From NCBI GenBank assembly GCA_946537565.1, contig CAMNFW010000127.1, positions 1 through 6,321 on the forward strand: DNA of 6,321 bases, given 5' to 3'. Shown here piece after piece: positions 1 to 5,999 of this stretch. The notes beneath the pieces were generated by a model. The model was not told where the DNA came from and made no database searches. It worked only from the letters and a program-made list of their open reading frames with translations. The stretch is from an uncultured Ruminococcus sp. Lineage in GTDB: Bacteria > Bacillota > Clostridia > Oscillospirales > Ruminococcaceae. Each line of letters opens with the position of its first letter. Position 1 is the stretch's first letter. The translations under genes and the position numbers were made by a program.

Positions 1-387
1 GTTAAATACTACTACGGAACCGGCAGAAGAAAGCACTCCGTTGCAAGAGTTAGAATCTATCCCGGTTCAGGCAACGTTACTATCAACGGCAGAGGTATAG
101 ATGATTATTTCGGTCTCGAAACCCTTAAGCTGATCGTTCGTCAGCCCCTCGCTCTTACTGATAACCTCGACAAGTTCGATATCGTTTGCACTGTTGCAGG
201 CGGCGGCGTTACAGGTCAGGCTGGCGCTATCAGACACGGCGTTTCCCGTGCGCTTCTCGAATTTGACCCTGAGCTTCGTCCTTCACTTAAGAAGGCTGGC
301 TTCCTCACTCGTGATCCGAGAATGAAGGAAAGAAAGAAGTACGGTCTCAAGGCTGCCCGTCGTGCGCCTCAGTTCAGCAAGAGATAA
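1..387 (+). CDS. rpsI: 30S ribosomal protein S9 (5'-truncated by window edge)
   Basis: Small-subunit ribosomal protein S9, whose basic C-terminal tail reaches into the P-site region of the 30S subunit. Frame 1 is open from the first base and gives 128 residues to a TAA. It starts [20 protein letters not shown], the conserved S9 N-terminus, continues through the [19 protein letters not shown] core and ends in the classic RRAPQFSKR tail. S9 is normally about 130 residues, so only the first few codons lie outside the window. In most bacteria rplM (L13) lies directly upstream in the same operon; that would be off the left edge here. A strong terminator follows about 80 bases after the stop, so rpsI is the last gene of its transcript. 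It is convergent with the cellulase genes. No anomalies seen. Identification is certain. Confidence 0.98.
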   Translation, partial: VKYYYGTGRRKHSVARVRIYPGSGNVTINGRGIDDYFGLETLKLIVRQPLALTDNLDKFDIVCTVAGGGVTGQAGAIRHGVSRALLEFDPELRPSLKKAGFLTRDPRMKERKKYGLKAARRAPQFSKR

Positions 388-467
388 TCAGATTTATCTT
401 CAAACGCCTGTGTTACGGTATTTTCGAGAATTTTTTACGAAGTTGTTCAACTAAATACTTTGAAAGT

Positions 468-505
468 AAACCTCTTTGTCGGGAAACCGGCAGAGAGGTT
501 TTTTT
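468..505 (+). terminator. Strong rho-independent terminator of the rpsI transcript
   Basis: Positions 468-482 pair with 487-501 to make a stem of about 15 bp (AAACCTCTTTGTCGG with its complement, two G-U wobbles) closed by a GAAA tetraloop at 483-486. A run of seven T residues (499-505) follows on the plus strand. This is a textbook intrinsic terminator, placed 80 bases after the rpsI stop. Its right arm and T-run (from about 495) also form the left edge of the first copy of the tandem repeat. Confidence 0.93.
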
Positions 506-637
506 GTGTCAGCCGACAGCAAGCAACATTCAGGTCTGTATCCTGCAAAAGCCGAAATATCGCCGTTTAAAGGACAACCACCACAAAATCCACAAAATCC
601 AGAGTGATTCAGATATAAGGATTCACATAGATCATCT
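495..637. repeat. Tandem intergenic repeat, copy 1 (~143 bp)
   Basis: First of two head-to-tail copies. The unit begins GAGG plus a T-run plus GTGTCAGCC, passes through a stretch rich in CCACAAAATCCACAAAATCC, and ends CACATAGATCATCT. It differs from copy 2 by about seven substitutions and one base in the T-run (about 95% identity, counted by eye). The left edge coincides with the 3' arm of the rpsI terminator. A minus-strand reading frame of 79 codons crosses both copies and contains a cysteine-rich SGFCGFCGGC segment, but it has a TTG start, no ribosome site and runs through the terminator, so I do not call it a gene. Function unknown. Confidence 0.9.
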
Positions 638-779
638 GAGGTTTTTTGTGTCAGCCGCCAGCAAGTAACATTCAGGTCTGTATCCTGCAAAAGCCGAAAT
701 ATCGCCGTTTAAACGTCAGCCACCACAAAAACCACAAAATCCAGAGTGATTCAAATATAAGGATTCACATAGATCATCT
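638..779. repeat. Tandem intergenic repeat, copy 2 (~142 bp)
   Basis: Second copy, directly adjoining copy 1. It starts GAGGTTTTTTGTGTCAGCC and ends CACATAGATCATCT. A third start (GAGCTTTTTTGTTG, 780-793) follows and then diverges at once into the decayed minus-strand gene. The repeat therefore meets that gene remnant at about 783/784 and supplies its present stop codon (751-753 on the minus strand). Confidence 0.9.
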
Positions 780-783
780 GAGC

Positions 784-1009
784 TTTTTTGTTGTTGGCGG
801 CGGTGACATCTTCATAGGCGATATAACCATACTCAGCGAGGGTACTGAGGCCGAATAGAAGTCCTTTGCCGTGGGAAAAAGATTGCACCGGCAGGCGTGA
901 TAGAGGTTAGATTTTAAGCATTGTTTTATTTCTTTCGTTGAATATCTGGAGAATCTTTTCAGCCTTGACAATGTTTCCGTCGGGGGTCTTCCCATTGAAT
1001 ATTAGTCAT
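784..1009 (-). pseudogene. Decayed minus-strand gene, family not recognised
   Basis: A good ribosome site (GAAAGGAAG, 1017-1025 on the minus strand) lies 7 bases before an ATG at 1009 that opens MTNIQWED and hits a stop after 16 codons. In another frame the same stretch reads like real protein: GKTPDGNIVKAEKILQIF and NERNKTMLKI, a TAA (907-909), then LPVQSFSHGKGLLFGLSTL and AEYGYIAYEDVTAANNKK, down to the repeat junction. The simplest reading is one small gene with a start-proximal frameshift and one internal nonsense codon, its 3' end replaced by the 142-bp repeat. A 74-codon frame here (from an ATG at 995) overlaps it but has no ribosome site and poorer composition. I do not recognise the family. 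That these segments were ever translated is an inference from their amino-acid composition and the ribosome site. Confidence 0.4.
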
Positions 1010-1146
1010 TTTTCATCTTCCTTTCAGAAAGCTAATTTTTTAATGTTTCTATAAAGGGGCAGAAAAAAACGGCTTTTCAACTGTTACCCGTTGAACAACG
1101 AAAATATTTTTTTTATTTTCATAAACTTCGGCAAAAACACATTTTA

Positions 1147-1214
1147 CTGGATTTTGTGGATTTTGTGTATGTTGACCTATAAAAGGCTGTATTTCGCCAT
1201 TTTCAGGCACCAGA
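1147..1214. repeat. Diverged inverted copy of the intergenic repeat core
   Basis: The plus strand here aligns without gaps to the reverse complement of the core of copies 1 and 2: CTGGATTTTGTGGATTTTG, then GTTG-CCT-TAAA-GGC, then TATTTCG and CAGG. I count about 14 mismatches in 68 positions, roughly 80% identity. A weaker echo of the same core follows at about 1227-1254 (TTGTG, GGTTG, TCCTTT, AACGG). The region therefore holds one close pair of direct copies and at least one older copy in the opposite orientation. Confidence 0.75.
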
Positions 1215-1283
1215 GCATAGTGTATGTTGTGTGGCGGTTGATGTCCTTTGAACGGGCAAGGGCAGCGGTAAATCTCATAAACG

Positions 1284-1317
1284 AAAAAAAGAGCGCTGAC
1301 CTTAGTGATCAGCGCCC
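1284..1317 (-). terminator. Rho-independent terminator of the first GH9 gene
   Basis: Read on the minus strand, a GCGCTGA / TCAGCGC stem (1309-1315 with 1293-1299, 7 bp, 9-base loop) is followed almost directly by seven T residues (complement of 1284-1290). It begins 27 bases after the TAA at 1343-1345. Stem, loop size and U-tract fit an intrinsic terminator for the minus-strand cellulase transcript. Confidence 0.88.
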
Positions 1318-1342
1318 GGAATTTTTATTAGAGTTTCAGTTA

Positions 1343-3601
1343 TTACGCATAGTCGGGGAGCTGCTTAATAACTCTGGCATCAAGCTTCTGGATAGATAAT
1401 GCGTCCTTAGCAGTAACGCCGTCGCCGGGGTTGCAGCAGTCAGCATTGATAAGAGCCTGACCCTTGAGACCGTACTTATCCTGGAGAGCAACGTGCTGGA
1501 GGATAGCAACGGCATCAGCAACAGTTACATAGCCGTCGAGGTTAGCATCGCCGAGGAGGGTATTTCCGCCGGTTATCTGAGCTGTAGTAGTGGTAGTATA
1601 TGTGATAGGCTTAGTAGTTGTAGTAGTCTGAGTTGTAGTTGTGGCACGGGTAGTAGTTGTCTGAGCGCCGCCTGTTGTGTAAACCTTTATGGAGTCTACA
1701 GTAAACTCGCCGCTGTCGATCCACCATGTACCGAACTTAAGCTGTCCGCCGTAGTGGTAGGAGATAATGTTTGCTACATCGGAAGGAACAGTCCATGTAA
1801 TAGTAGCGGAGTTTCCGTTTACCTGCTGGGACATATTGTCTGACATCCACCAATAGCTGGAAGCGGCATCAGTTGTTGAAGTACCGAAAGCACCTTCCCA
1901 CTTGCCGATATTGCTGTTAGCGGAGATATTTACTTCTACCTTAGAAACCTTTGCGCCGTCGGGGATATTGAAGTCTTCCCAATCCCAGCCGATCATCTTA
2001 TCGTCAGCGTTCTGATCGTAAACGACCTTCTGGTTAGGCTTTATGGTGTATTCATTGTTAGAGCCGGACTGAACGGTTGAGGTAGTAGTAACAGGGTTCT
2101 GCTGGTTCTGAGAAGAGGAAGTAGTAGTAGTCTGACCCTGAATAGTAGTAGTAGTCTGAGCTGTAGTAGTCTGAGGCTGTGAGCTGCCGCTGTAGATCTT
2201 GGTAACGCCTTCGATATTGCTTACAGTTGAGCCGGTCTTATAGAAGTGATAGAGACCAGCAGCTGCGCCTACGAGACCAGCGTTGTAGTCGATAGCGACC
2301 TCATTGCAGACATAGTCAGCCATATTGTCATGGTAGTCACCGTTTGCAGTGCAGGGACCTCCGACGAGAGCGCCGATGAGGGTATGTGAGTTAGAGCCGT
2401 ACTGACAGAAAGGATTCATATGGTCTCCGTTCGGATCCCAGTTATTCATATCGAACTGTGAATAGCTTGTATAACCGGAAGCAGCTCTGTGGTGAGCGTT
2501 CTTAGCGCTGTTGCTTGCGAAACCGGTTACGAAGCAGGTATTAGCAGGGTTCTGACCTAAAATATAATTCATCTGACCCTTAGCCCAATCCTTGTAGTCG
2601 CCGGCGCCGTGCTTTGTAGCAATAAGAGCGGTCATCTGCATTGAGCAGTTGAGACGGGCGCTGCCCCACTTATCGAGGAACATATATCCGCTGCCGTTTG
2701 CCTTGCTTGAGATATAGCCGTTAGCAGCGCTCCAGCTATTAGCATTTTCACCGTAGAGGCAGGCTGCACCGAGGTGAGTATCGTTCCAGCCATGTGCCCA
2801 GCCTACTTCCGGGAAGTTCTTTGAGGCATTGAGGTAGGAGTTATCGCCTGTAGCGATATAGAGCCAGCCAGCAGCCCAAGCCTGGTCGTCAGCAACGGTG
2901 TTAGAGCCGTAGAACTGGTTTGGGGAAGCCTGATTGTACTGAGTTGAGAATTTATAAAGAGCCTTAGCGTACTTAAGGTCTTCAGCATTGCCGAAGTTTT
3001 TGTAGTGAGCAGCAAGGGCAGCAGCATACTCAGCAGCTATTTCACTGGCGCCGTTGCTTGTCCAGAACATTTCTCTGTTTCCCTGAGTCTCCGGAGGACC
3101 CCAGTAGCTGTGGTCAACAGTACCGTCGCCCTTCTGATAGAGGAAATTGGTAACAGTGTCGCCGTTGAGCTTTGTAGAAGCCTTAAAGAATTCAGCGAAA
3201 TGGTCTGTAATCATCTTGAGGTGATCTGTCTGACCTGTTTCATCAAATGCGTCAGGGAATTCATAGTAAGCCCACTCAAGAGTAGAAGCTGTATAACCCT
3301 GAGGAAGACCGAACATAGCGTGGTCACCGGCATCGTGGAAACCGCCGGGAACCTCATCTGAGGTATGGCAGTTGCCTCTCCATGAGAGACCGCAGCCTGA
3401 AACGTCGCCGCACATATTAGCGTCGTAGAAATAGAGGGAATACTGGAGCAGCTTTGCATAGTTGTCATTATCGGCAGCGCTTGCTGAGAGAGAGGGAGCA
3501 GCAGCTGCAAATGAGCCAGCTGCAGCAGAGCCGGCGATAGATGTGACAGCGAGCATTCCGCTCAGTATCAAGGATTTGATCTTATTAGTTTTTTTACCCA
3601 T
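1343..3601 (-). CDS. Secreted GH9 cellulase with CBM79-like module and type I dockerin
   Basis: A cellulosomal beta-1,4-glucanase of 752 residues. Residues 1-42 are a signal peptide (MGKKTNKIKS, hydrophobic core, likely cut after ASA). The GH9 catalytic module spans about 46-456. It shows the catalytic base motif DAGD (90-93, in GGFHDAGDHAMFGLP), WGPPE (167-171), the signature HHR (370-372) and the proton-donor Glu434 in NEVAIDYNAGLVGA. A Thr/Gln/Ser linker (477-512) leads to a beta-rich module (517-642) with many Trp (539, 541, the pair 584-585, the pair 626-627). It most resembles CBM79, a beta-glucan-binding family described from an R. flavefaciens GH9 enzyme. A second Thr linker (648-676) precedes the dockerin (684-749): loop 1 is DANLDGYVTVAD; loop 2, DCCNPGDGVTAKD, is two residues longer than canonical. 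The ATG has a weak ribosome site, GAAAGAAG at 3613-3620. GH9 and dockerin are certain; the CBM family is from memory of the fold. Own promoter and terminator; paralogue of the gene upstream. Confidence 0.96.
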   Translation of the reverse strand: MGKKTNKIKSLILSGMLAVTSIAGSAAAGSFAAAAPSLSASAADNDNYAKLLQYSLYFYDANMCGDVSGCGLSWRGNCHTSDEVPGGFHDAGDHAMFGLPQGYTASTLEWAYYEFPDAFDETGQTDHLKMITDHFAEFFKASTKLNGDTVTNFLYQKGDGTVDHSYWGPPETQGNREMFWTSNGASEIAAEYAAALAAHYKNFGNAEDLKYAKALYKFSTQYNQASPNQFYGSNTVADDQAWAAGWLYIATGDNSYLNASKNFPEVGWAHGWNDTHLGAACLYGENANSWSAANGYISSKANGSGYMFLDKWGSARLNCSMQMTALIATKHGAGDYKDWAKGQMNYILGQNPANTCFVTGFASNSAKNAHHRAASGYTSYSQFDMNNWDPNGDHMNPFCQYGSNSHTLIGALVGGPCTANGDYHDNMADYVCNEVAIDYNAGLVGAAAGLYHFYKTGSTVSNIEGVTKIYSGSSQPQTTTAQTTTTIQGQTTTTSSSQNQQNPVTTTSTVQSGSNNEYTIKPNQKVVYDQNADDKMIGWDWEDFNIPDGAKVSKVEVNISANSNIGKWEGAFGTSTTDAASSYWWMSDNMSQQVNGNSATITWTVPSDVANIISYHYGGQLKFGTWWIDSGEFTVDSIKVYTTGGAQTTTTRATTTTQTTTTTKPITYTTTTTAQITGGNTLLGDANLDGYVTVADAVAILQHVALQDKYGLKGQALINADCCNPGDGVTAKDALSIQKLDARVIKQLPDYA

Positions 3602-3663
3602 AATTGATCACACTTCTTTCAAAAAAATTTAATAAAAGAATGCCTACAATATGTTGTAACTTA

Positions 3664-3692
3664 ATTATACAGGTTTTTTCCGGAATATTAAT
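3664..3692 (-). promoter_or_regulatory. Predicted promoter of the first GH9 gene
   Basis: A perfect -10 TATAAT sits at 3664-3669 on the minus strand. A weak -35, TTAATA (4 of 6 to TTGACA), lies 16 bp upstream at 3686-3691. The start of transcription would be near 3657, giving a leader of about 55 bases. The weak -35 next to the TTACA boxes would suit an activated promoter. This is inferred from motif matching only. Confidence 0.55.
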
Positions 3693-3720
3693 TACAAAAC
3701 GGTTACACAAAGATTACAAT
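3692..3720. promoter_or_regulatory. Three TTACA boxes at 11-bp spacing, overlapping a cre-like site
   Basis: On the plus strand TTACA begins at 3692, 3703 and 3714, exactly one helical turn apart (TTACAAA, TTACACA, TTACAAT). The set would lie about 35 to 63 bp upstream of the predicted start of the first GH9 gene. Within it, 3694-3707 reads ACAAAACGGTTACA, which matches the LacI/CcpA-type consensus TGWAANCGNTNWCA except in the first two positions. Either reading suggests a transcription-factor site; which protein binds is unknown. Confidence 0.4.
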
Positions 3721-3725
3721 AAGGT

Positions 3726-3742
3726 AAAAACAGGCTGTTTTT
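3726..3742. promoter_or_regulatory. Perfect 17-bp dyad, possible operator
   Basis: AAAAACAGGCTGTTTTT is a perfect inverted repeat with 8-bp arms around a single central base. It lies about 70-85 bp upstream of the predicted transcription start of the first GH9 gene, just beyond the TTACA boxes. It is too far from any stop codon, and lacks the stem-then-T-run layout, to be read as a terminator. A site for a dimeric regulator is the simplest reading; the binding protein is unknown. Confidence 0.35.
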
Positions 3743-3866
3743 CAAAAATTCTCCATATTGTACTAAAGTGAGAGGTTTTGATTGTGAAAATTAACAAATA
3801 AAAACTTTGATAATATTAATTAAATATGTCTAAAACAAAATATTTTATTTTAAAGTGCTAAATTAT

Positions 3867-3886
3867 CCCCCGGCATACACCGGGGG
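3867..3886 (-). terminator. GC-rich hairpin after the second GH9 gene, probable terminator
   Basis: CCCCCGG (3867-3873) pairs perfectly with CCGGGGG (3880-3886) around a six-base loop, starting 11 bases after the TAA of the upstream cellulase (3898-3900). On the minus strand it is followed by ATAATTT rather than a solid T-run. The good T-run (3894-3899) is on the plus-strand side. It may act as a weak or attenuating terminator, or mainly as a 3'-end stabiliser. No plus-strand gene needs it. Confidence 0.6.
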
Positions 3887-3897
3887 AGGGGGATTTT

Positions 3898-5994
3898 TTA
3901 TTCTGTAGGATATTCCGGAAGCTCAGAAATTACCTTTGCGTCCAGCTTCTGAATTGCTAAAGCGTCCTTAGCTGTAACGCCGTCGCCGGGATTGAAGCAG
4001 TCAGCATTGATAAGAGCCTGACCTTCAAGTCCGTATTTGTCATTGAGAGCGATGTGCTGGAGAATAGCAACAGCATCTGCAACTGTGACCTTCTTGTCGA
4101 GGTTTGCATCACCGATGAGCTTATCTTCGCTGACGGTTGTGGTGGTAGTTTCAGTGGTGGTTGTGGTGGTAGTTTCAGTGGTGGTAGTAGTTGTAGTAGT
4201 GGTGGTTGTGGTAGTTGTGGTGGTGGTGGTTTCCTGAATCTTGTTCAGCGGAACGTTCAGCTCGATTTTTTCGCCGCCCTTGCTGAAAACGATACCGCCG
4301 CTGGCTGCTGTACACTCATAGCCTTCCGGCAGAGCAGCAATGGAAAGCACATAGGGCTGATCTTCACTGTTGAGAGGAACACCAATGCTGAAAGGTTCAT
4401 CAGAACTTACCCATTCTTCCATTATGCTTTCAGGTTCAGTGATCTGGATAAGCGCAGCCTCAACTCCGGAAACCAGCTCATTTGTATCTGCGTCATAGAA
4501 GCTTACTATAACTGTGCAGTCCTCGTCTACAGGCGGTATCTCACCGTTTGCAGCTGCAATTTCCTCAGGATAAACTGTAAGCTCATCGCCTATCTCTGCA
4601 ACAACACTTCCTGTGCCGTAAGCATAATAAAGACCGGCTGCTGCTCCGACAAGTCCTACCTGATAGTCAAGAGCAACTTCGTTTGAGGTGGCATCCTTGG
4701 CATCATATTTTCTGAATGTGTTGAAATCATTGCTGGTGGGACCGCCGCAGAGGGCACCGTAAAGCACATGGCTGCCCTCAACGCTGGCATAGTTTCCGTC
4801 CCAGCTGTTCCACTGGCTCCAGCTGTCATCAACATAAAGACCAGAAGCTGCACGGTGGTGAGGTGAAGTTGCAGAAACATCGTTGTATCCAACAACAAGG
4901 CATACATTTGCATTGTTGTCGCCCAGTATCATATTCATCTGCTTCTGGCACCAGCTGTTGAAATCTGCACCGGATTTGTCCTTGTACTTTGAAGCTACAA
5001 GAGCGCAGGTCTGCATAAGAGTGTTGTGACGGGCGCTGCCCCAGCTGTTCATAATATAGAACTTGTCCTGATTAGCGTTTACAACACCTTTGATATAGTT
5101 GACAGGTTTGTCCCAGCTGCCTGTTATTTCAGCATTGATGATAGCGGCACCGAGCCATACTCCGCCGTAGTAGTAATCGTTTACCCAGTCATTTGTACCG
5201 CTGGTATCCTTGCTGTTGGCAGTGAGATAATCCTGCTTATTGGTAGCGAGGTAAAGCCAGCCGGCAGCCCATGCGATATCGTCCTCAACACTCTTGTCAG
5301 AGTAAGTCATCTGGTCGTAGGTCATTGTGCGGTATTTTGCGGCAAAGTTATAAAGAGCCTCAGCGTATTTAAGGTCATCTTCATTGCCGAAATTGATATA
5401 GTTCTGAGCAAGGGCAGCTGCATACTGAGCTGCAACATCGCTGGCACCGTTGGTGGTGGAATAGGTCTCGTCAGCGCCTCTGGAGTCCATAAGCTCCGGG
5501 GCACGCCATTTGCCGTGGTCTTTGCCGTCATCGCCTATCTCGTATACAAAATTGGTGACATTGCCGCTGCCGTCAAGGGTGGTGCTGGCTTTGAAGAAGC
5601 GGGCGAACTCATCAGTGATATCCTTAAGATGAGCATAGGTACCGGTTTTCTGGAACTGGTCTTTATACTCATAGTACATCCAGCCCAGAGTTGAAGCGGA
5701 AAATCCCTCAGTCAGTCCGCAGATTATAGCATCGCCTGCATCGTGGAAGCCGTAGGGAACGATGTCATTTTTGTGGCAGTCGTCACGCCATGAGAAGTGA
5801 GACTTTGCGCCTGCACCTTCGCCGCAGTAGTTTGCATCGAAGAAATAGAGTGAGTATTGCAGGAGCTTGGCATAGTTGTCCAGTTCAAGGTCAGCAGCGG
5901 AAGTTGAACTTAAAACCGAGCCGGAAAGTGAGGTTGCTGTCATCACGGCAGCAGCAGCGGCAGCCGCAAGTTTTTTTGGAAAATGTTTTTTCAT
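3898..5994 (-). CDS. Secreted GH9 cellulase with SpaA-like domain, poly-Thr linker and type I dockerin
   Basis: A 698-residue cellulosomal GH9 enzyme, paralogous to the protein encoded at 1343-3601. Residues 1-33 form a signal peptide (MKKHFPKK, Ala-rich core, likely cut after TSA). The GH9 module covers about 39-463. It keeps the catalytic base motif DAGD (85-88), HHR (379-381) and the proton-donor Glu439 in NEVALDYQVGLVGA, so it should be active. It has lost the usual GG and His around DAGD (YGFHDAGDAIICG) and has WRAPE where its paralogue has WGPPE, hinting at a different cleft. Residues 491-586 (CTVIVSFYDADTNELV ... IELNVPLNK) look like a prealbumin/SpaA (CNA-B-like) beta-sandwich of unknown role rather than a recognised CBM. 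A nearly pure Thr linker (589-620, two Glu) leads to the dockerin (628-694): loop 1 is DANLDKKVTVAD, with Lys where Gly is usual; loop 2 is DCFNPGDGVTAKD. The ATG is set by GAGAGG at 6005-6010, 10 bases upstream. No CBM is evident. GH9 and dockerin are certain; the SpaA-like call is tentative. Confidence 0.96.
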   Translation of the reverse strand: MKKHFPKKLAAAAAAAVMTATSLSGSVLSSTSAADLELDNYAKLLQYSLYFFDANYCGEGAGAKSHFSWRDDCHKNDIVPYGFHDAGDAIICGLTEGFSASTLGWMYYEYKDQFQKTGTYAHLKDITDEFARFFKASTTLDGSGNVTNFVYEIGDDGKDHGKWRAPELMDSRGADETYSTTNGASDVAAQYAAALAQNYINFGNEDDLKYAEALYNFAAKYRTMTYDQMTYSDKSVEDDIAWAAGWLYLATNKQDYLTANSKDTSGTNDWVNDYYYGGVWLGAAIINAEITGSWDKPVNYIKGVVNANQDKFYIMNSWGSARHNTLMQTCALVASKYKDKSGADFNSWCQKQMNMILGDNNANVCLVVGYNDVSATSPHHRAASGLYVDDSWSQWNSWDGNYASVEGSHVLYGALCGGPTSNDFNTFRKYDAKDATSNEVALDYQVGLVGAAAGLYYAYGTGSVVAEIGDELTVYPEEIAAANGEIPPVDEDCTVIVSFYDADTNELVSGVEAALIQITEPESIMEEWVSSDEPFSIGVPLNSEDQPYVLSIAALPEGYECTAASGGIVFSKGGEKIELNVPLNKIQETTTTTTTTTTTTTTTTTTETTTTTTTETTTTTVSEDKLIGDANLDKKVTVADAVAILQHIALNDKYGLEGQALINADCFNPGDGVTAKDALAIQKLDAKVISELPEYPTE
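4135..4182 (-). repeat. Perfect 24-bp tandem duplication in the poly-Thr linker
   Basis: Positions 4135-4158 and 4159-4182 are identical 24-base units. They encode residues 605-612 and 613-620, each reading TTETTTTT. The units sit inside a longer ACN-codon tract (about 4135-4230) that codes for the linker. The duplication is in frame and alters only linker length. Confidence 0.93.
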
Positions 5995-5999
5995 GTTTT

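Noticed and set aside
451..690. 79-codon minus-strand frame with a cysteine-rich SGFCGFCGGC segment
   Set aside because: It starts at TTG without a ribosome site, spans both repeat copies and runs through the rpsI terminator. Its apparent motif is just the CCACAAAATCC repeat read backwards.
495..779. CRISPR array or insertion sequence
   Set aside because: Only two units of about 142 bp, no short repeat/spacer pattern, no terminal inverted repeats and no transposase.
1076..1095. TTCAAC / GTTGAA inverted repeat as a terminator
   Set aside because: Only 6 bp of AT-rich stem with an 8-base loop, and no gene ends beside it; could arise by chance.
1091..1399. 102-codon plus-strand frame
   Set aside because: TTG start, no ribosome site, crosses the inverted repeat and the cellulase terminator and overlaps the cellulase 3' end antisense.
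4037..4237. Poly-valine plus-strand frame, and the longer 4054-4686 frame beside it
   Set aside because: Both are antisense readings of the Thr linker and dockerin of the GH9 gene; low complexity, no independent support.
5026..5694. 222-codon plus-strand frame with hydrophobic stretches
   Set aside because: Lies wholly antisense within the conserved GH9 catalytic module; no ribosome site and no recognisable family.
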